Below, piece after piece: positions 9,171 through 18,355 of a DNA stretch of 53,397 nt. Numbering within the stretch: the first letter of the stretch is position 1; each line of letters starts with the position of its first letter. A model generated the notes under the pieces. It had not been told where the DNA came from. It made no database searches and saw nothing but the letters and a program-made list of their open reading frames with translations. Position numbers and translations under genes: made by a program. The stretch is taken from positions 1-53,397 of the forward strand of contig JAJZTF010000017.1 in NCBI GenBank assembly GCA_021821945.1, in the 5' to 3' direction. This DNA comes from Pseudomonadota bacterium (GTDB lineage: Bacteria; Pseudomonadota; Gammaproteobacteria; Burkholderiales; Gallionellaceae).

Positions 9171-9932
9171 CTAGCTCAGCTCCTTCACGATGTGCTGCTG
9201 CCTGCGGCTGATCGCAAGCGGTTCGGCCACACCTTCGAGCCTGACCATCCAGCCCTCTTCCCCGCTCGCCTTCTCGAAGCCCTCTATCCTGCTCCTGGCC
9301 ACGAGGCAGTTCCTGTGTATGCGCACGAAGCGCCCCGCGAATTCCTTTTCCAGCGCGGTCAGGGATTCCTCCATCAGGTATTCCTTCTCCAGCGTGCGCA
9401 CCGTGATGTATTTGAGCTCTGCTCTCAGAAATATCACCTGTTCTATCGGCACGAGATGTATCTTTCCCCTCTCGTGTATCGAGAGGTTGCGGCGCGGCTC
9501 GGGAAGAAGCTCGCGCAGCACCTCGTACTGCACAGGCACGGCATTACGTGCCCTGGTGAGCGCCTCGAACAGACGCCCAAGGCGCACCGGCTTCAGGAGG
9601 TAATCGATCGCATGCAGCTCGAACGCCTTGATCGCATAGGCGTCGTAGGCCGTGGTGAAGATGATCACCGGGGGATAAGGCAGCTTCTGCAGATGCTGCG
9701 CGAGCTCTATTCCGTCCATCTGCGGCATGCGTATGTCGAGCAGCACAACATCGGCCGGACTCTCGATCAGCCCGTCCAGCGCCTCCTGCCCGTTACCTGC
9801 CTCGCCCACCACGACGAGCGGAAGCTGCGCGCTGCAGTCGTCCAGCAGCTCGTGCAGGCGGTTGCGCGCAGGCGGCTCATCGTCCACGATGAACACGCGC
9901 AAGGCCAGCTCTTTCATGTTCTCTTCAGCCAT
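9171..9932 (-). CDS. LytR/AlgR-family response regulator
   Basis: The protein has 253 residues. The receiver domain (about 11-130) has acidic pocket Asp17/Asp18, phospho-acceptor Asp66 (VLLDIRMP) and the conserved KP of DYLLKP. A LytTR DNA-binding domain (about 150-250) contains FVRIHRNCLVA. The gene overlaps the end of the histidine kinase by eight bases, so the two form a two-component system. Relatives include AlgR of Pseudomonas, which controls alginate and surface functions; the targets here are unknown. An internal ATG at 9917 (MKEL) is an alternative start. Confidence 0.92.
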   Translation of the reverse strand: MAEENMKELALRVFIVDDEPPARNRLHELLDDCSAQLPLVVVGEAGNGQEALDGLIESPADVVLLDIRMPQMDGIELAQHLQKLPYPPVIIFTTAYDAYAIKAFELHAIDYLLKPVRLGRLFEALTRARNAVPVQYEVLRELLPEPRRNLSIHERGKIHLVPIEQVIFLRAELKYITVRTLEKEYLMEESLTALEKEFAGRFVRIHRNCLVARSRIEGFEKASGEEGWMVRLEGVAEPLAISRRQQHIVKELS

Positions 9933-10953
9933 TTTTCACGTAAGGCAACGAGATCTCCACGCGATAAAAATCATCCCCGCTCTGGATATGATAGCTCGCC
10001 TCCGCATCGAACAGCAAAGCCAGCCTCTCCCTTATGTTCTGCAGCGCGATCTTGTTCCCGTCATGCGGCCTAGACTCCGCCTGTTTCGCGCAAGGATTGT
10101 GGACGGTGATTTTCAGCGCCCCCCCCTGCCTGCGCAGAACGACATCTATGCAGCCCCCCTCCACCAGAGGCTCTATGCCGTGATAGACGGCATTCTCGAG
10201 CAGGGGCTGCAGCAGCAACGCGGGGATCAGCGCGTCTTCGGGCATGTCTTCAGTCTGCCAGTTCACGCACAGCCTGTCCCCCATGCGCAGCTTCTCGAGT
10301 TCAAGGTATTGCCTGCAGAGCTGAACTTCCCTGGAAAGCGGCACCAGATCCTTCTCGTCCGCCATCGCGACCCTGAAAAGATCCGCCATGTCCTCCAGCG
10401 CGGTCTCGGCTTTTGCCGGGTTCGACCGCAATATGCCGAGCACCGCGTTTATCGTGTTGTAGAGGAAATGCGGCCGGATGCGGGCGCGCAACACCTGTAG
10501 CTGCGCATCCTCGATGGCCCTCGAGAGCACCCTCGCCCTCAGGCGGAAATACATCAGCAGCATGGTGCACATCGCCACACCTATGAAAAGGCTGCGCAGC
10601 AGATCAAACCATGTGTCGGCAAGGTAGAGCGACCGCCCTATGTAGCTGACAAGCAGGGTCACCGCGGCGACCAGCGCGTTCACCGCCCAGACCCCGTTCC
10701 AGTAGCCCAGCCTTTCGAGCAGCGGCTGCCCCAGCCAGAGCAGCAGAAGGCAGCTCAGCATCACGGGGGCGAGCAGTGTCGCACCCTCCAAGATCTGCGG
10801 CAGCATGTCGTGCCACCCTGTCGCCTCGAGTATCGCGGCCAGCAGCACCATCGCATTGCCCAGAAGCAGGATGCGCAGCATCACGCCGAGATTGCGGAAG
10901 TTAGGCAACGCGTCGCATGACGAATTTTGCTTTATACTGCTCGCTTCTTTCAT
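9925..10953 (-). CDS. Membrane sensor histidine kinase of the YehU/FimS type
   Basis: The protein has about 343 residues, with four to five hydrophobic segments in the first ~130, then a His_kinase domain with RPHFLYNTINAVLGIL (phospho-acceptor His) and a C-terminal HATPase domain (LLQPLLENAVYHGIEP). It is the partner of the LytTR regulator that overlaps its 3' end. The open frame runs far upstream into argH, so the start must lie near 10953 or 10965, where two in-frame ATG codons occur; neither has a clear Shine-Dalgarno sequence. The kinase and argH diverge, and the kinase start lies within the argH leader. Confidence 0.88.
   Translation of the reverse strand: MKEASSIKQNSSCDALPNFRNLGVMLRILLLGNAMVLLAAILEATGWHDMLPQILEGATLLAPVMLSCLLLLWLGQPLLERLGYWNGVWAVNALVAAVTLLVSYIGRSLYLADTWFDLLRSLFIGVAMCTMLLMYFRLRARVLSRAIEDAQLQVLRARIRPHFLYNTINAVLGILRSNPAKAETALEDMADLFRVAMADEKDLVPLSREVQLCRQYLELEKLRMGDRLCVNWQTEDMPEDALIPALLLQPLLENAVYHGIEPLVEGGCIDVVLRRQGGALKITVHNPCAKQAESRPHDGNKIALQNIRERLALLFDAEASYHIQSGDDFYRVEISLPYVKNG
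10933..10938 (+). promoter_or_regulatory. Possible -10 element for argH
   Basis: TATACT lies 49 bases before the argH ATG, inside the first codons of the divergent kinase gene. No convincing -35 hexamer is seen at 16-18 bases, so the call is weak. Confidence 0.35.
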
Positions 10954-10986
10954 GGTGGCAGGCATTAACCCAACGGATTCATAAAG

Positions 10987-12363
10987 ATGGCACAAGATAA
11001 TAACACGTGGTCGGGACGATTCTCCGAACCTGTCGCGGAACTGGTCAAGCGCTACACGGCCTCGGTCGATTTCGACCGCAGGCTTGCACCTTACGACATA
11101 AAGGGCTCCCTCGCCCACGCCGAGATGCTCGCCGCATGCGGGATCATATCGCCCGACGATCTTGCGGACATCAGGCGCGGGCTCGCGCAGATCGAATCCG
11201 AGATCGCTTCTGGCGATTTCGAATGGTCGCTGGATCTCGAGGACGTGCATCTCAACATCGAAAAGCGCCTGACCCACCTCGTGGGCGATGCGGGAAAGCG
11301 CCTGCATACCGGGCGCTCCCGCAACGATCAGGTCGCAACAGACGTGAGGCTATACCTGAGAGCTGCGATGGACGACCTGCTCTCGCTCATCAGGGCGCTG
11401 CAGAGCGCGATCCTGGATCTCGCCGAGAAACACACGCACACCATCATGCCGGGCTTCACCCATCTTCAGGTCGCCCAGCCGATCAGCTTCGCGCATCACC
11501 TGATGGCCTATCACGAGATGATGTCCCGCGACGCCGAGCGCCTCAGGGATGCGCGCCGCCGCGTGAACCGTCTGCCCCTGGGCTCTGCCGCGCTCGCGGG
11601 CACGAGCTACCCCATAGACCGCAGGATGGTCGCGGACCTGCTGGGTTTCGAGGGGCTTTGCGAGAACTCCCTGGATGCCGTTTCAGACCGCGACTTCGCG
11701 ATCGAATTCACCTCGGCAGCCGCGCTCATCATGACCCACCTCTCGCGCTTCTCCGAGGAGCTGATCCTCTGGATGAGCCCGATGGTGGGCTTCATCGACA
11801 TCGCCGACCGCTTCTGCACGGGATCCAGCATCATGCCGCAGAAGAAGAACCCCGACGTGCCCGAACTCGTGCGCGGCAAGACGGGAAGAATACACGGCCA
11901 TCTGGTTTCCCTGCTCACGCTGATGAAGGGCCAGCCCCTGGCCTACAACAAGGACAACCAGGAGGACAAGGAGCCGCTCTTCGACACGGTCGATACGCTC
12001 ACCCAGACGCTGCGCATCTACGCCGACATGATCGCAGGGATCCGGGTAAAGCCGGATGCGATGAGGCGCGCAGCACTTCAGGGCTATGCCACGGCGACGG
12101 ATCTCGCAGACTATCTCGTCAAGAAGGGACTGCCTTTCCGGGATGCCCACGAGGCCGTGGCACTCGCGGTGCGCCATGCGGAACAGAAGGGATGCGACCT
12201 TTCTGGGATCGGGCTTTCCGAGCTCAGGGAGTTTTCCTCCTTGATAGAGGAAGACGTGTATGGCGTGCTGACTCTCGAAGGCTCGCTGGCCTCGCGCAAC
12301 CACATAGGGGGGACAGCACCCGAGCAGGTGGCGGCCGCGATCGCCAGGGCCAGGCGGACATAA
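10987..12363 (+). CDS. argH: Argininosuccinate lyase
   Basis: This 458-residue protein matches the family length. It carries the fumarase/aspartase superfamily signature [12 protein letters not shown], plus [12 protein letters not shown] and the HTHTMPG-like stretch [13 protein letters not shown]. It splits argininosuccinate into arginine and fumarate, the last step of arginine synthesis, as a cytoplasmic tetramer. It diverges from the LytTR kinase gene; this neighbourhood of LytTR pair and argH is familiar in beta- and gammaproteobacteria. It ends just before the hairpin at 12370-12387. Confidence 0.97.
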   Translation: MAQDNNTWSGRFSEPVAELVKRYTASVDFDRRLAPYDIKGSLAHAEMLAACGIISPDDLADIRRGLAQIESEIASGDFEWSLDLEDVHLNIEKRLTHLVGDAGKRLHTGRSRNDQVATDVRLYLRAAMDDLLSLIRALQSAILDLAEKHTHTIMPGFTHLQVAQPISFAHHLMAYHEMMSRDAERLRDARRRVNRLPLGSAALAGTSYPIDRRMVADLLGFEGLCENSLDAVSDRDFAIEFTSAAALIMTHLSRFSEELILWMSPMVGFIDIADRFCTGSSIMPQKKNPDVPELVRGKTGRIHGHLVSLLTLMKGQPLAYNKDNQEDKEPLFDTVDTLTQTLRIYADMIAGIRVKPDAMRRAALQGYATATDLADYLVKKGLPFRDAHEAVALAVRHAEQKGCDLSGIGLSELREFSSLIEEDVYGVLTLEGSLASRNHIGGTAPEQVAAAIARARRT

Positions 12364-12388
12364 AAAAATGGCGGCCTGCTGGCCGCCT
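12362..12388 (-). terminator. Intrinsic terminator for the prmC-grxD end of the minus-strand operon
   Basis: GGCGGCC-TGCT-GGCCGCC (12370-12387) forms a seven-pair GC stem. On the minus strand it is followed by ATTTTTTTA (12362-12369), giving a textbook intrinsic terminator downstream of grxD. On the plus strand the hairpin is followed by TGAAAAGG, so it would act poorly for argH. Confidence 0.75.
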
Positions 12389-12498
12389 GAAAAGGAGGAG
12401 AGTATAGAAAATCGGACGGTGCGATTTCCTGCACTCGCCCCGACTATAGTCCCCCTTTTCCGCTTTTGAAATATGCAAATGTATCTAGGCAATCAGGC

Positions 12499-12822
12499 CT
12501 ATGCGGCCAGGTCGCCCAGAAGCTTCTTGAGCTCCCCGCTCTGGTACATCTCGGTCAGGATGTCCGATCCGCCGATGAACTCGCCCCTGACATAGCACTG
12601 CGGCAGCGTCGGCCAGTTGGCATATTCGACGAGCGCCGGAACGAGCGCGGGGTCCTCGAACACGTTCACCGCCAGCATGTCCTTCACGCCCATCGCATTC
12701 ATGATGCGCACCACGTTTGCGGAAAAACCGCACTGCGGAAACTTGGCCGTACCCTTGATGAAGAGGACCACCGGATGGCTTAGGACCTGTTGATGTATGC
12801 GTTCCTGTATGTCTGTGCTCAT
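12499..12822 (-). CDS. grxD: Monothiol glutaredoxin (Grx4 family)
   Basis: The protein has 107 residues. The active site is CGFS with Cys31 (KFPQCGFS), the mark of monothiol glutaredoxins, followed by the conserved WPTLPQCYVRGEFIGGSDI glutathione-binding region. These proteins bind a [2Fe-2S] cluster with glutathione and pass it on in iron-sulfur assembly and iron sensing. It follows prmC on the same strand after 55 bases. In many betaproteobacteria the order is hemA-prfA-prmC-grxD; here only prmC-grxD remain together. Confidence 0.96.
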   Translation of the reverse strand: MSTDIQERIHQQVLSHPVVLFIKGTAKFPQCGFSANVVRIMNAMGVKDMLAVNVFEDPALVPALVEYANWPTLPQCYVRGEFIGGSDILTEMYQSGELKKLLGDLAA

Positions 12823-12877
12823 GATTCATTACCCGAATTAAATTGTCAGGTATTATTGCAGAATAGTTTCCCGACCG

Positions 12878-13711
12878 TCAAGCGCGTCCCATGCTCACGC
12901 GCTCGATGCCGGAGATGTCCCTCGCGGATGAAACTTCGGCAAAGCCCGACTGGCGGAGCAGACCGCGCACGCTCGCCGCCTGGTCGCATCCATGCTCCAG
13001 CATCAGCCAGCCTCCCGGATTAAGATGGGCTCCGGCTTGAGCCACGATGCGCCTCATGTCGTCCAGCCCGTCGCGTCCCGACACCAGTGCGCCCGAAGGC
13101 TCGAATCCCAGGTCCTTCAGATGCGGATCTCCCGCTTCGACATAGGGGGGATTGGAGGCGATGACATCGAAGCGCTCGTTCCCCAGATTGGAAAACCAGT
13201 CGCTTTCCAGAAAGCGCACGTTGGAGGCATTGAGCGCCTCTGCGTTTGCCATCGCCACCTCGAGCGCAGCCCGCGATGCATCCAGGGCCACCACCCCGAG
13301 ATCCTTTCTCGCCAGCGCGATCGAGATCGCGATCGCGCCGCTTCCCGTCCCCATGTCCAGGATGGAGGCCTGCTCTTTGGCGTGACTCAGCACCAGCTCG
13401 ACCAGGAGCTCTGTATCCGGCCTCGGAATCAGCGTGTCATTCGTGACCCTGAAGACATGACCGAAGAATTCGCGCCAGCCCAGGATGTATGCGACAGGTT
13501 CGCCCCGCAATCGCCGCTCAACAAATCCGGCATAGCGGCTCGATTCATCTGCGTCGAGCGTGCGCTCGGGATGGGTCATGAGATAGGCGCGACCGACATC
13601 CAGCACGCCCTGCAGCAGGCACCGGACTTCGATTCCGGCCTCCTGCGCATCGAGCCCCAGCACATCCTGCAGGCGCTTGCCGTCCCGCCTCATGATTTCG
13701 CCTATGTTCAC
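12878..13711 (-). CDS. prmC: Release-factor glutamine N5-methyltransferase
   Basis: The protein has 277 residues. The N-terminal helical domain is followed by a Rossmann methyltransferase domain with GTGSG (121-125) for S-adenosylmethionine and the catalytic NPPY (187-190). It methylates the Gln of the GGQ motif in RF1/RF2. The start is a GTG at 13711 that shares four bases (GTGA) with the stop of the EI24 gene, so it is probably translationally coupled to the polysaccharide operon. Its substrate gene prfA is 30 kb away at 44002, unlike the usual adjacent arrangement. Confidence 0.96.
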   Translation of the reverse strand: MNIGEIMRRDGKRLQDVLGLDAQEAGIEVRCLLQGVLDVGRAYLMTHPERTLDADESSRYAGFVERRLRGEPVAYILGWREFFGHVFRVTNDTLIPRPDTELLVELVLSHAKEQASILDMGTGSGAIAISIALARKDLGVVALDASRAALEVAMANAEALNASNVRFLESDWFSNLGNERFDVIASNPPYVEAGDPHLKDLGFEPSGALVSGRDGLDDMRRIVAQAGAHLNPGGWLMLEHGCDQAASVRGLLRQSGFAEVSSARDISGIERVSMGRA

Positions 13712-14427
13712 GAGGCCGCCCGCAATGCCTTGAGCTCGGAAAGACAGAGATGGGTGAAGGCGAGCCCCGCATAGACGGGCAGGAAAAAGCCCGCCAGCGG
13801 CAGAAGCTGCAAGAGGCCGGATACCGCGCCCAGAAGATAGAGCCTGCCTGATGATTGTCTGATCAGACGATCGTACTCCTCCGGGCTCGCATGCTCACTC
13901 AGCGCGTCATACCTGAACAGCCGCTGGTTCAGGTAGGCCATCAGGGCAATCGGCAGCACGAGCGCGAAGGGGGAAATGAGCCACAGTGGCAGGGTGATCA
14001 CCCAGCCCGCGCAGTAAACGAGGATCGCGATCAGCGCATTCCATAAGCTGCCGGTGAAGCTTCCCCCCTTTTTGGACTCGAGATCCGGGTAATGCCTCCT
14101 CGCGACGTGATCCACCATTGCGGGCATCCCGAAAGTCGCGGTGATCAGAAGGGCGGTCACATAGATCGCGGGAAAGAGCAGGAGCGCCAACACGATGCCT
14201 ATCAGGTAGTGGGCCGCTGCGGCGAGAAATCCCTGCTCCAGCCACTGCTGCGCGGAGGTCGATTGCAGCATCCCCGCGATGCCGTTTATCCAGCTTCCCC
14301 AGAAGAAGACCGCGACACCCAGCCAGAGCAGGGTTGCCACGAGCAGCGGCCAGATCACCAGCATGAGCATCCTGGGATGGAAGAAGCTCCCCAGCGCAAG
14401 GGCCAGGGCTGAAACGACATCCTTCAT
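13708..14427 (-). CDS. EI24-domain (CysZ-like) inner-membrane protein
   Basis: The protein has 239 residues and several long hydrophobic segments (near residues 10-60, 75-120, 145-185 and 205-230), with the EI24/CysZ-like pattern of a short N-terminal SALALALGSFFHPRM segment. Some family members are sulfate permeases (CysZ), but the group is broad and no cys gene is nearby, so the substrate is unknown. The start at 14427 is chosen because its ATGA overlaps the stop of the upstream epimerase gene. Its own stop overlaps the GTG of prmC. Confidence 0.8.
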   Translation of the reverse strand: MKDVVSALALALGSFFHPRMLMLVIWPLLVATLLWLGVAVFFWGSWINGIAGMLQSTSAQQWLEQGFLAAAAHYLIGIVLALLLFPAIYVTALLITATFGMPAMVDHVARRHYPDLESKKGGSFTGSLWNALIAILVYCAGWVITLPLWLISPFALVLPIALMAYLNQRLFRYDALSEHASPEEYDRLIRQSSGRLYLLGAVSGLLQLLPLAGFFLPVYAGLAFTHLCLSELKALRAAS

Positions 14428-15380
14428 GAGGGCCCTACTGAATGAAGGAGCCCCTGTTGCAGTGTATAGGGTGGAATCCATCCCAGCTCGCTGCGTATCC
14501 TGCTGCTGTCGACCTGAAGCGAACCCAGCAGGCGCGAGACCTGGGCCGACCTTCCGGTGATAATGCCGACCATTTTCAAAAGGAATTCCGGACATGGAAA
14601 GAGGCGCGCTGGGCGGTTCATTGCCCTGCCCAGTTGCCGCAGAAGCTCGGGCGTGGACACATCATCCCCATCGCTCAAGAGGTAGGTCCTGTTTGCGGCC
14701 TTTGGATGGGTGGCGCAGAGGATCAGGGCATCCGCGAGGTTCCCGACATGGAGCAGGCTGCGGCGGTTCATGACCGATGAAAGAGGCAGCGGGATGCCGA
14801 GTTCGAGCGCCTTCATCATCTGCGCGAAGTTTCCCTTGACGCCGTCCCCGTACACGAGGGGCGGGCGGAGGATCACGACCTCGAGCCCCGTCTCTTCTGC
14901 AACCCGGTGCAGTGCCTGCTCGGCCTCCCACTTCGAGATGCCGTAGGGATCCTGCGGGTTTGCCGCATCGGCTTCGGAATAGGGGCGCCCGAAGGTCTGC
15001 TCGCCATTGACCTTGATGGAACTCACAAAGACCAGCCGCCTGACGCCTGCCTTTGCAGCCTGCCTCGCCAGATTTTCGGTGCCCTGGACGTTTGCCTTGC
15101 GGAATTCCTCCAGAGGATCTTGCGCATCGTCCTTCATCACGTGCACGCGCGCTGCGAGGTGGATGACGCAATCTATGCCCTTCAGCGCCTCTTCCCAGTC
15201 GGTGTTGCCGTCCATCACGCCCACGACCGTTTTTTCCGTCCCCGTCACAAGCCTCGCTTCCTCGCGCCTGACCGCACTCCTGACTTCGAACCCGCGCTCT
15301 ATCAAGCTTCCGCAAAGCGCCTGACCCACGAATCCATTAGCCCCTGTCACCAAGAAATATTCTCGTTCGATTGGTTTCAT
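14424..15380 (-). CDS. NAD-dependent sugar epimerase/dehydratase (extended SDR)
   Basis: The protein has 318 residues. The Rossmann motif is TGANGFVGQAL, the catalytic Ser is in FVSSIKVNG and the YxxxK is in DPYGISKWEAE. It resembles WbpV/GalE-like epimerases at the ends of O-antigen clusters, where they often act on UDP-N-acetylhexosamines; the exact substrate cannot be assigned. It shares ATGA overlaps with the glycosyltransferase before it and the EI24 gene after it. Its codon style (ATA, AGG) is that of the GC-rich flank, not of the AT-richer sugar genes immediately upstream. Confidence 0.85.
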   Translation of the reverse strand: MKPIEREYFLVTGANGFVGQALCGSLIERGFEVRSAVRREEARLVTGTEKTVVGVMDGNTDWEEALKGIDCVIHLAARVHVMKDDAQDPLEEFRKANVQGTENLARQAAKAGVRRLVFVSSIKVNGEQTFGRPYSEADAANPQDPYGISKWEAEQALHRVAEETGLEVVILRPPLVYGDGVKGNFAQMMKALELGIPLPLSSVMNRRSLLHVGNLADALILCATHPKAANRTYLLSDGDDVSTPELLRQLGRAMNRPARLFPCPEFLLKMVGIITGRSAQVSRLLGSLQVDSSRIRSELGWIPPYTLQQGLLHSVGPS

Positions 15381-16519
15381 TTCTGCTCAGATAGTTGTGA
15401 CAAGCTGTCGTACAGCATCATCATCTCCCTCGCAATCTTCTCACTTGAAAACAAGGCAAGGGTACGCACGCGCGCAGCATCACCCAAACGTTGCCTTAGA
15501 TCGTCATCATCAATCAGCTTTTGCAACGCTTCTGTCAAAGCCGCCACGTCACCTGCCGGAAATAACAAACCGGTCTGGCCGTCTGCGACCGCATCGGTAA
15601 TACCGTATATACGCGATGCCACGGCAGGCACGCCGCAGGCCGCCGCCTCAATGATGGTCATGCCGAATCCTTCGCGATAACTAGGTAAGCAAAAAACATC
15701 TGCTGCATTCATGTATTGTTCTGGCGTGGCTGTAAAATTTACATAGTGCAGATGATCCTTAGCTGTGTAACAAATCTCCTGCATACGGCCAAATGGCACG
15801 TCTTCCTCCGAGCCCACCAGTACCAGTTCTACATCCGGACGCTGTTTGGCGATTGCAAAAAATGCAGCAGCCAAGTCAAGCATTCCCTTGTCGCGGTTGA
15901 GCCGCCCGACAAACAGAATCACCTTGGCATCCTGTGCAACTCCCAATTCCTGGCGGACCGTTTGCCTTTTTCCAATATCAGGATGAAAACGCACAGAATC
16001 GATGCCGCAGATCGAGCCCGCCCCTATCACTTTCGCCTTGCTTGAAGACAATACGCCCTCGCTTACCAGAAAATCCCGCTGCGAAGCGCTGTCGGCCAAA
16101 ACACATGTCGCGAGCATGCCAATCAGTTTGTCGAACCACTTCAACAACGTCCGCCCCACACCCTGTTTGGTCACCCAAACCTGCCCCGTAAACGTATGGA
16201 TCCGCACAGGTACACGGGCCAGTTTTGCCGCTACCATGGCAAGCATCCCGGTCTTGGGCATGATGGAATGCACAATGTCGAATCGCTCACGGCGAAACAG
16301 TTTAAACAACTGGAACAGGATCAGCATATCGACCCATGGCGATGGCTTCCGCGTGATTGGCAGGAATATGAAACGCGCATTGACATTATCCAGCAAGTGC
16401 TTGTCTTCAGAGCTGCATACAACCGTCACCTCGTACTTTTCCGCAGCTGCCTGGATATGAGTGCGCAGAAAGGCATGTACAACTGCGGGAATCGTCGCGA
16501 CATAGCAGAGTTTTTTCAC
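15377..16519 (-). CDS. Glycosyltransferase family 4 (GT-B fold)
   Basis: The protein has about 380 residues. The N-terminal acceptor half includes HSIMPKTGMLA, and the C-terminal donor half carries ILFVGRLNRDKGMLDL and the EGFGMTIIEAAACGVPAVAS signature (EX7E). It resembles GT4 enzymes such as WbpH/WfgD-like transferases in O-antigen clusters, adding one sugar to a lipid-linked oligosaccharide at the inner face of the cytoplasmic membrane. The sugar is unknown. The start is set at GTG 16519, whose GTGA overlaps the stop of the preceding glycosyltransferase gene; the longer open frame is overlap with that gene. Confidence 0.88.
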   Translation of the reverse strand: MKKLCYVATIPAVVHAFLRTHIQAAAEKYEVTVVCSSEDKHLLDNVNARFIFLPITRKPSPWVDMLILFQLFKLFRRERFDIVHSIMPKTGMLAMVAAKLARVPVRIHTFTGQVWVTKQGVGRTLLKWFDKLIGMLATCVLADSASQRDFLVSEGVLSSSKAKVIGAGSICGIDSVRFHPDIGKRQTVRQELGVAQDAKVILFVGRLNRDKGMLDLAAAFFAIAKQRPDVELVLVGSEEDVPFGRMQEICYTAKDHLHYVNFTATPEQYMNAADVFCLPSYREGFGMTIIEAAACGVPAVASRIYGITDAVADGQTGLLFPAGDVAALTEALQKLIDDDDLRQRLGDAARVRTLALFSSEKIAREMMMLYDSLSQLSEQK

Positions 16520-17409
16520 GTTTCGCCCGCCGCCAGGTCTTCTAAAACCTTGTGCCACTTGGATTCCACATCTGCATCTCCAACATCGTCCCCGGGGTTC
16601 AGTGTGCCGCGCCTCACTCTCGTGAACAAATCGCTAACGATTTTTGCCAAATATGCCGCCATTGCCAGCAAAGCGAAATCCCATTGATTTAACCTGACAA
16701 ACTGTCGCATTTTTATCTTCAGAACAGCACTGCGCGTCTTGGCCAGCTTCTGCCAGTTAGTTTCACCCCTGATGCGATAGGCAAAAAGTACCTCGTCCAG
16801 CGTGACAAAGCAACTTTGGCGATAACTGCGCAATAGCAATTCCTGATCCTCGCAGAAGTAAGGAGCGGGCTCGGTATAGCGGTGATCGCGGAACCATGCG
16901 GTTCTGCCCATCCACGTCGGATGAGGAAAATGGAATCCTCGCCAAGGCCTGGCACATATTTCATCATGCCTTAGCGCGCTCGGAAATACGCCTGTAATCC
17001 TGCTGCCTTCATCGATCGTAATTGCACGAGTGGCAACAAGATCAAGTTCTGAATCTTTTTGCAGCGCCGCTATCTGTTGCTCAAAGCGTTCCGGATAGGA
17101 CACGTCATCCTGATCCATCCGCGCAATATACTTGCCCCGTGCCAAATCGATGCACTCGTTCAGTCTGGCTGCCAGCCCCTTGTTTTTGCCATCGCACAGA
17201 ATCCGAATTCGTTCGTCACCGATATCCGCAATACTTTGCAGTGCACTATCAGTTGATCCATCGTCGATTATCAGCAGTTCCCAATCAGGAAAAGTCTGCC
17301 GGACGATCGACAGCACGGCCAATCGCAAGTACTTGCCTGCGTTGTATATCGGCATAGCCACTGTCACCAGCGGCTGCCCCGGCACGCCAGTCCATTCCTG
17401 ATCAAACAT
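16516..17409 (-). CDS. Glycosyltransferase family 2 (GT-A fold)
   Basis: The protein has about 297 residues. The GT2 hallmarks are VAMPIYNAGKYL near the start, IIDDGSTD (nucleotide binding) and the metal-binding RMDQDD; a CEDQELLLR stretch fits the later catalytic ED pair. The C-terminal part has one hydrophobic stretch (LLAMAAYLAKIV) that may anchor it. The start at 17409 has AGGA six bases upstream; ATG 17415 is an alternative. It overlaps both neighbours by a few bases. Confidence 0.88.
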   Translation of the reverse strand: MFDQEWTGVPGQPLVTVAMPIYNAGKYLRLAVLSIVRQTFPDWELLIIDDGSTDSALQSIADIGDERIRILCDGKNKGLAARLNECIDLARGKYIARMDQDDVSYPERFEQQIAALQKDSELDLVATRAITIDEGSRITGVFPSALRHDEICARPWRGFHFPHPTWMGRTAWFRDHRYTEPAPYFCEDQELLLRSYRQSCFVTLDEVLFAYRIRGETNWQKLAKTRSAVLKIKMRQFVRLNQWDFALLAMAAYLAKIVSDLFTRVRRGTLNPGDDVGDADVESKWHKVLEDLAAGET

Positions 17410-18355
17410 TGCCATTCCTGATCCATTCAGATGTCAATCGTAGCCCCTGCTCAATAGCGATTTCCGGTTTCCAGCCCGTATGCAATTGCAGCTTGGACGA
17501 ATCGAGGACATTCGCCTTGACATCAAAAGCCCGCTCCGGAAGATGATCAACCAAAATCTCAAAACCCATCTCCTTCATCAAGGAAGACAGTATGTGTATC
17601 ACTTCTTTATTGGAACGGCCGACGCCCGTCCCAAGATTGTACGTTTCAGATATGCGGCCGTGCTCCAGTGCACTTACAATTCCTGCTGCAAGGTCACTCA
17701 CATATATATAGTCCCTGATCGTGCCATCTTTGCCGAAGATCTTGATCGGCATACCGCGCATCACAGATGCGATCGCCGTGGAAATGAATCCCTGACCAAT
17801 GAACGGCCGCTGCCCGACACCATAGGCATTGGCGGGGCGAATGCAAACAAACCTGAGTCCATGGGTCACCGCATACAAGTGCGCATAGTTCTCCAAGGTC
17901 AGCTTGGTCACACCATATGGTGAGATCGGCTTGGTAGGATGATCTTCGCAAATTGGCAATTTGACGGCTTCGCCATAGACCGTGCCACCCGACGAAATCA
18001 GCAGCAGCTTACCCCCCCTGTCTGCCACCTCGGAAAACAGCTGCACCGTGGGTGGCAGATTTTGCAGCAGATCGGCCAGTGGATTCTCGAACGAAGTGTT
18101 CGGTACGGTAGCATACGCCAGATGAATGACTTCCTGATGGCGATCCAACAAGCCGGAAATCAACTCCCGCTGCCCGAAATCGCCGGCAACGTAGCTCGCC
18201 GTTTCAGGCAATGCATAATGAGGTTTTGCGCTCCGTCCCAATACGGTAACCCGTCTTCCCCTGGTGATCAGCATCGGAACCAGATATGCGCCGATATACC
18301 CGCCGCCACCGATAACCAATGTGTTGATCTTCGCATAATCAGAACCTGGTCTCAC
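17402..18355 (-). CDS. NAD-dependent epimerase/dehydratase (GalE-like SDR)
   Basis: The protein has 317 residues. The nucleotide-binding loop is GGGGYIGAYL, the active-site Ser is in LISSGGTVYG, YGVTK provides Tyr and Lys, and RDYIYVSDLA is typical of GalE-like enzymes. It may interconvert UDP-sugar epimers or act as the 4-ketoreductase that finishes the CDP-sugar made by rfbF/rfbG; sequence alone does not decide. The start is GTG 18355, which overlaps the fucosyltransferase-like gene's stop as GTGA. Confidence 0.83.
   Translation of the reverse strand: MRPGSDYAKINTLVIGGGGYIGAYLVPMLITRGRRVTVLGRSAKPHYALPETASYVAGDFGQRELISGLLDRHQEVIHLAYATVPNTSFENPLADLLQNLPPTVQLFSEVADRGGKLLLISSGGTVYGEAVKLPICEDHPTKPISPYGVTKLTLENYAHLYAVTHGLRFVCIRPANAYGVGQRPFIGQGFISTAIASVMRGMPIKIFGKDGTIRDYIYVSDLAAGIVSALEHGRISETYNLGTGVGRSNKEVIHILSSLMKEMGFEILVDHLPERAFDVKANVLDSSKLQLHTGWKPEIAIEQGLRLTSEWIRNGNV

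Noticed and set aside
12370..12387. Hairpin as the argH terminator
   Set aside because: On the plus strand it is followed by TGAAAAGG with no T-run; the T-run is on the minus strand, serving the prmC-grxD side.
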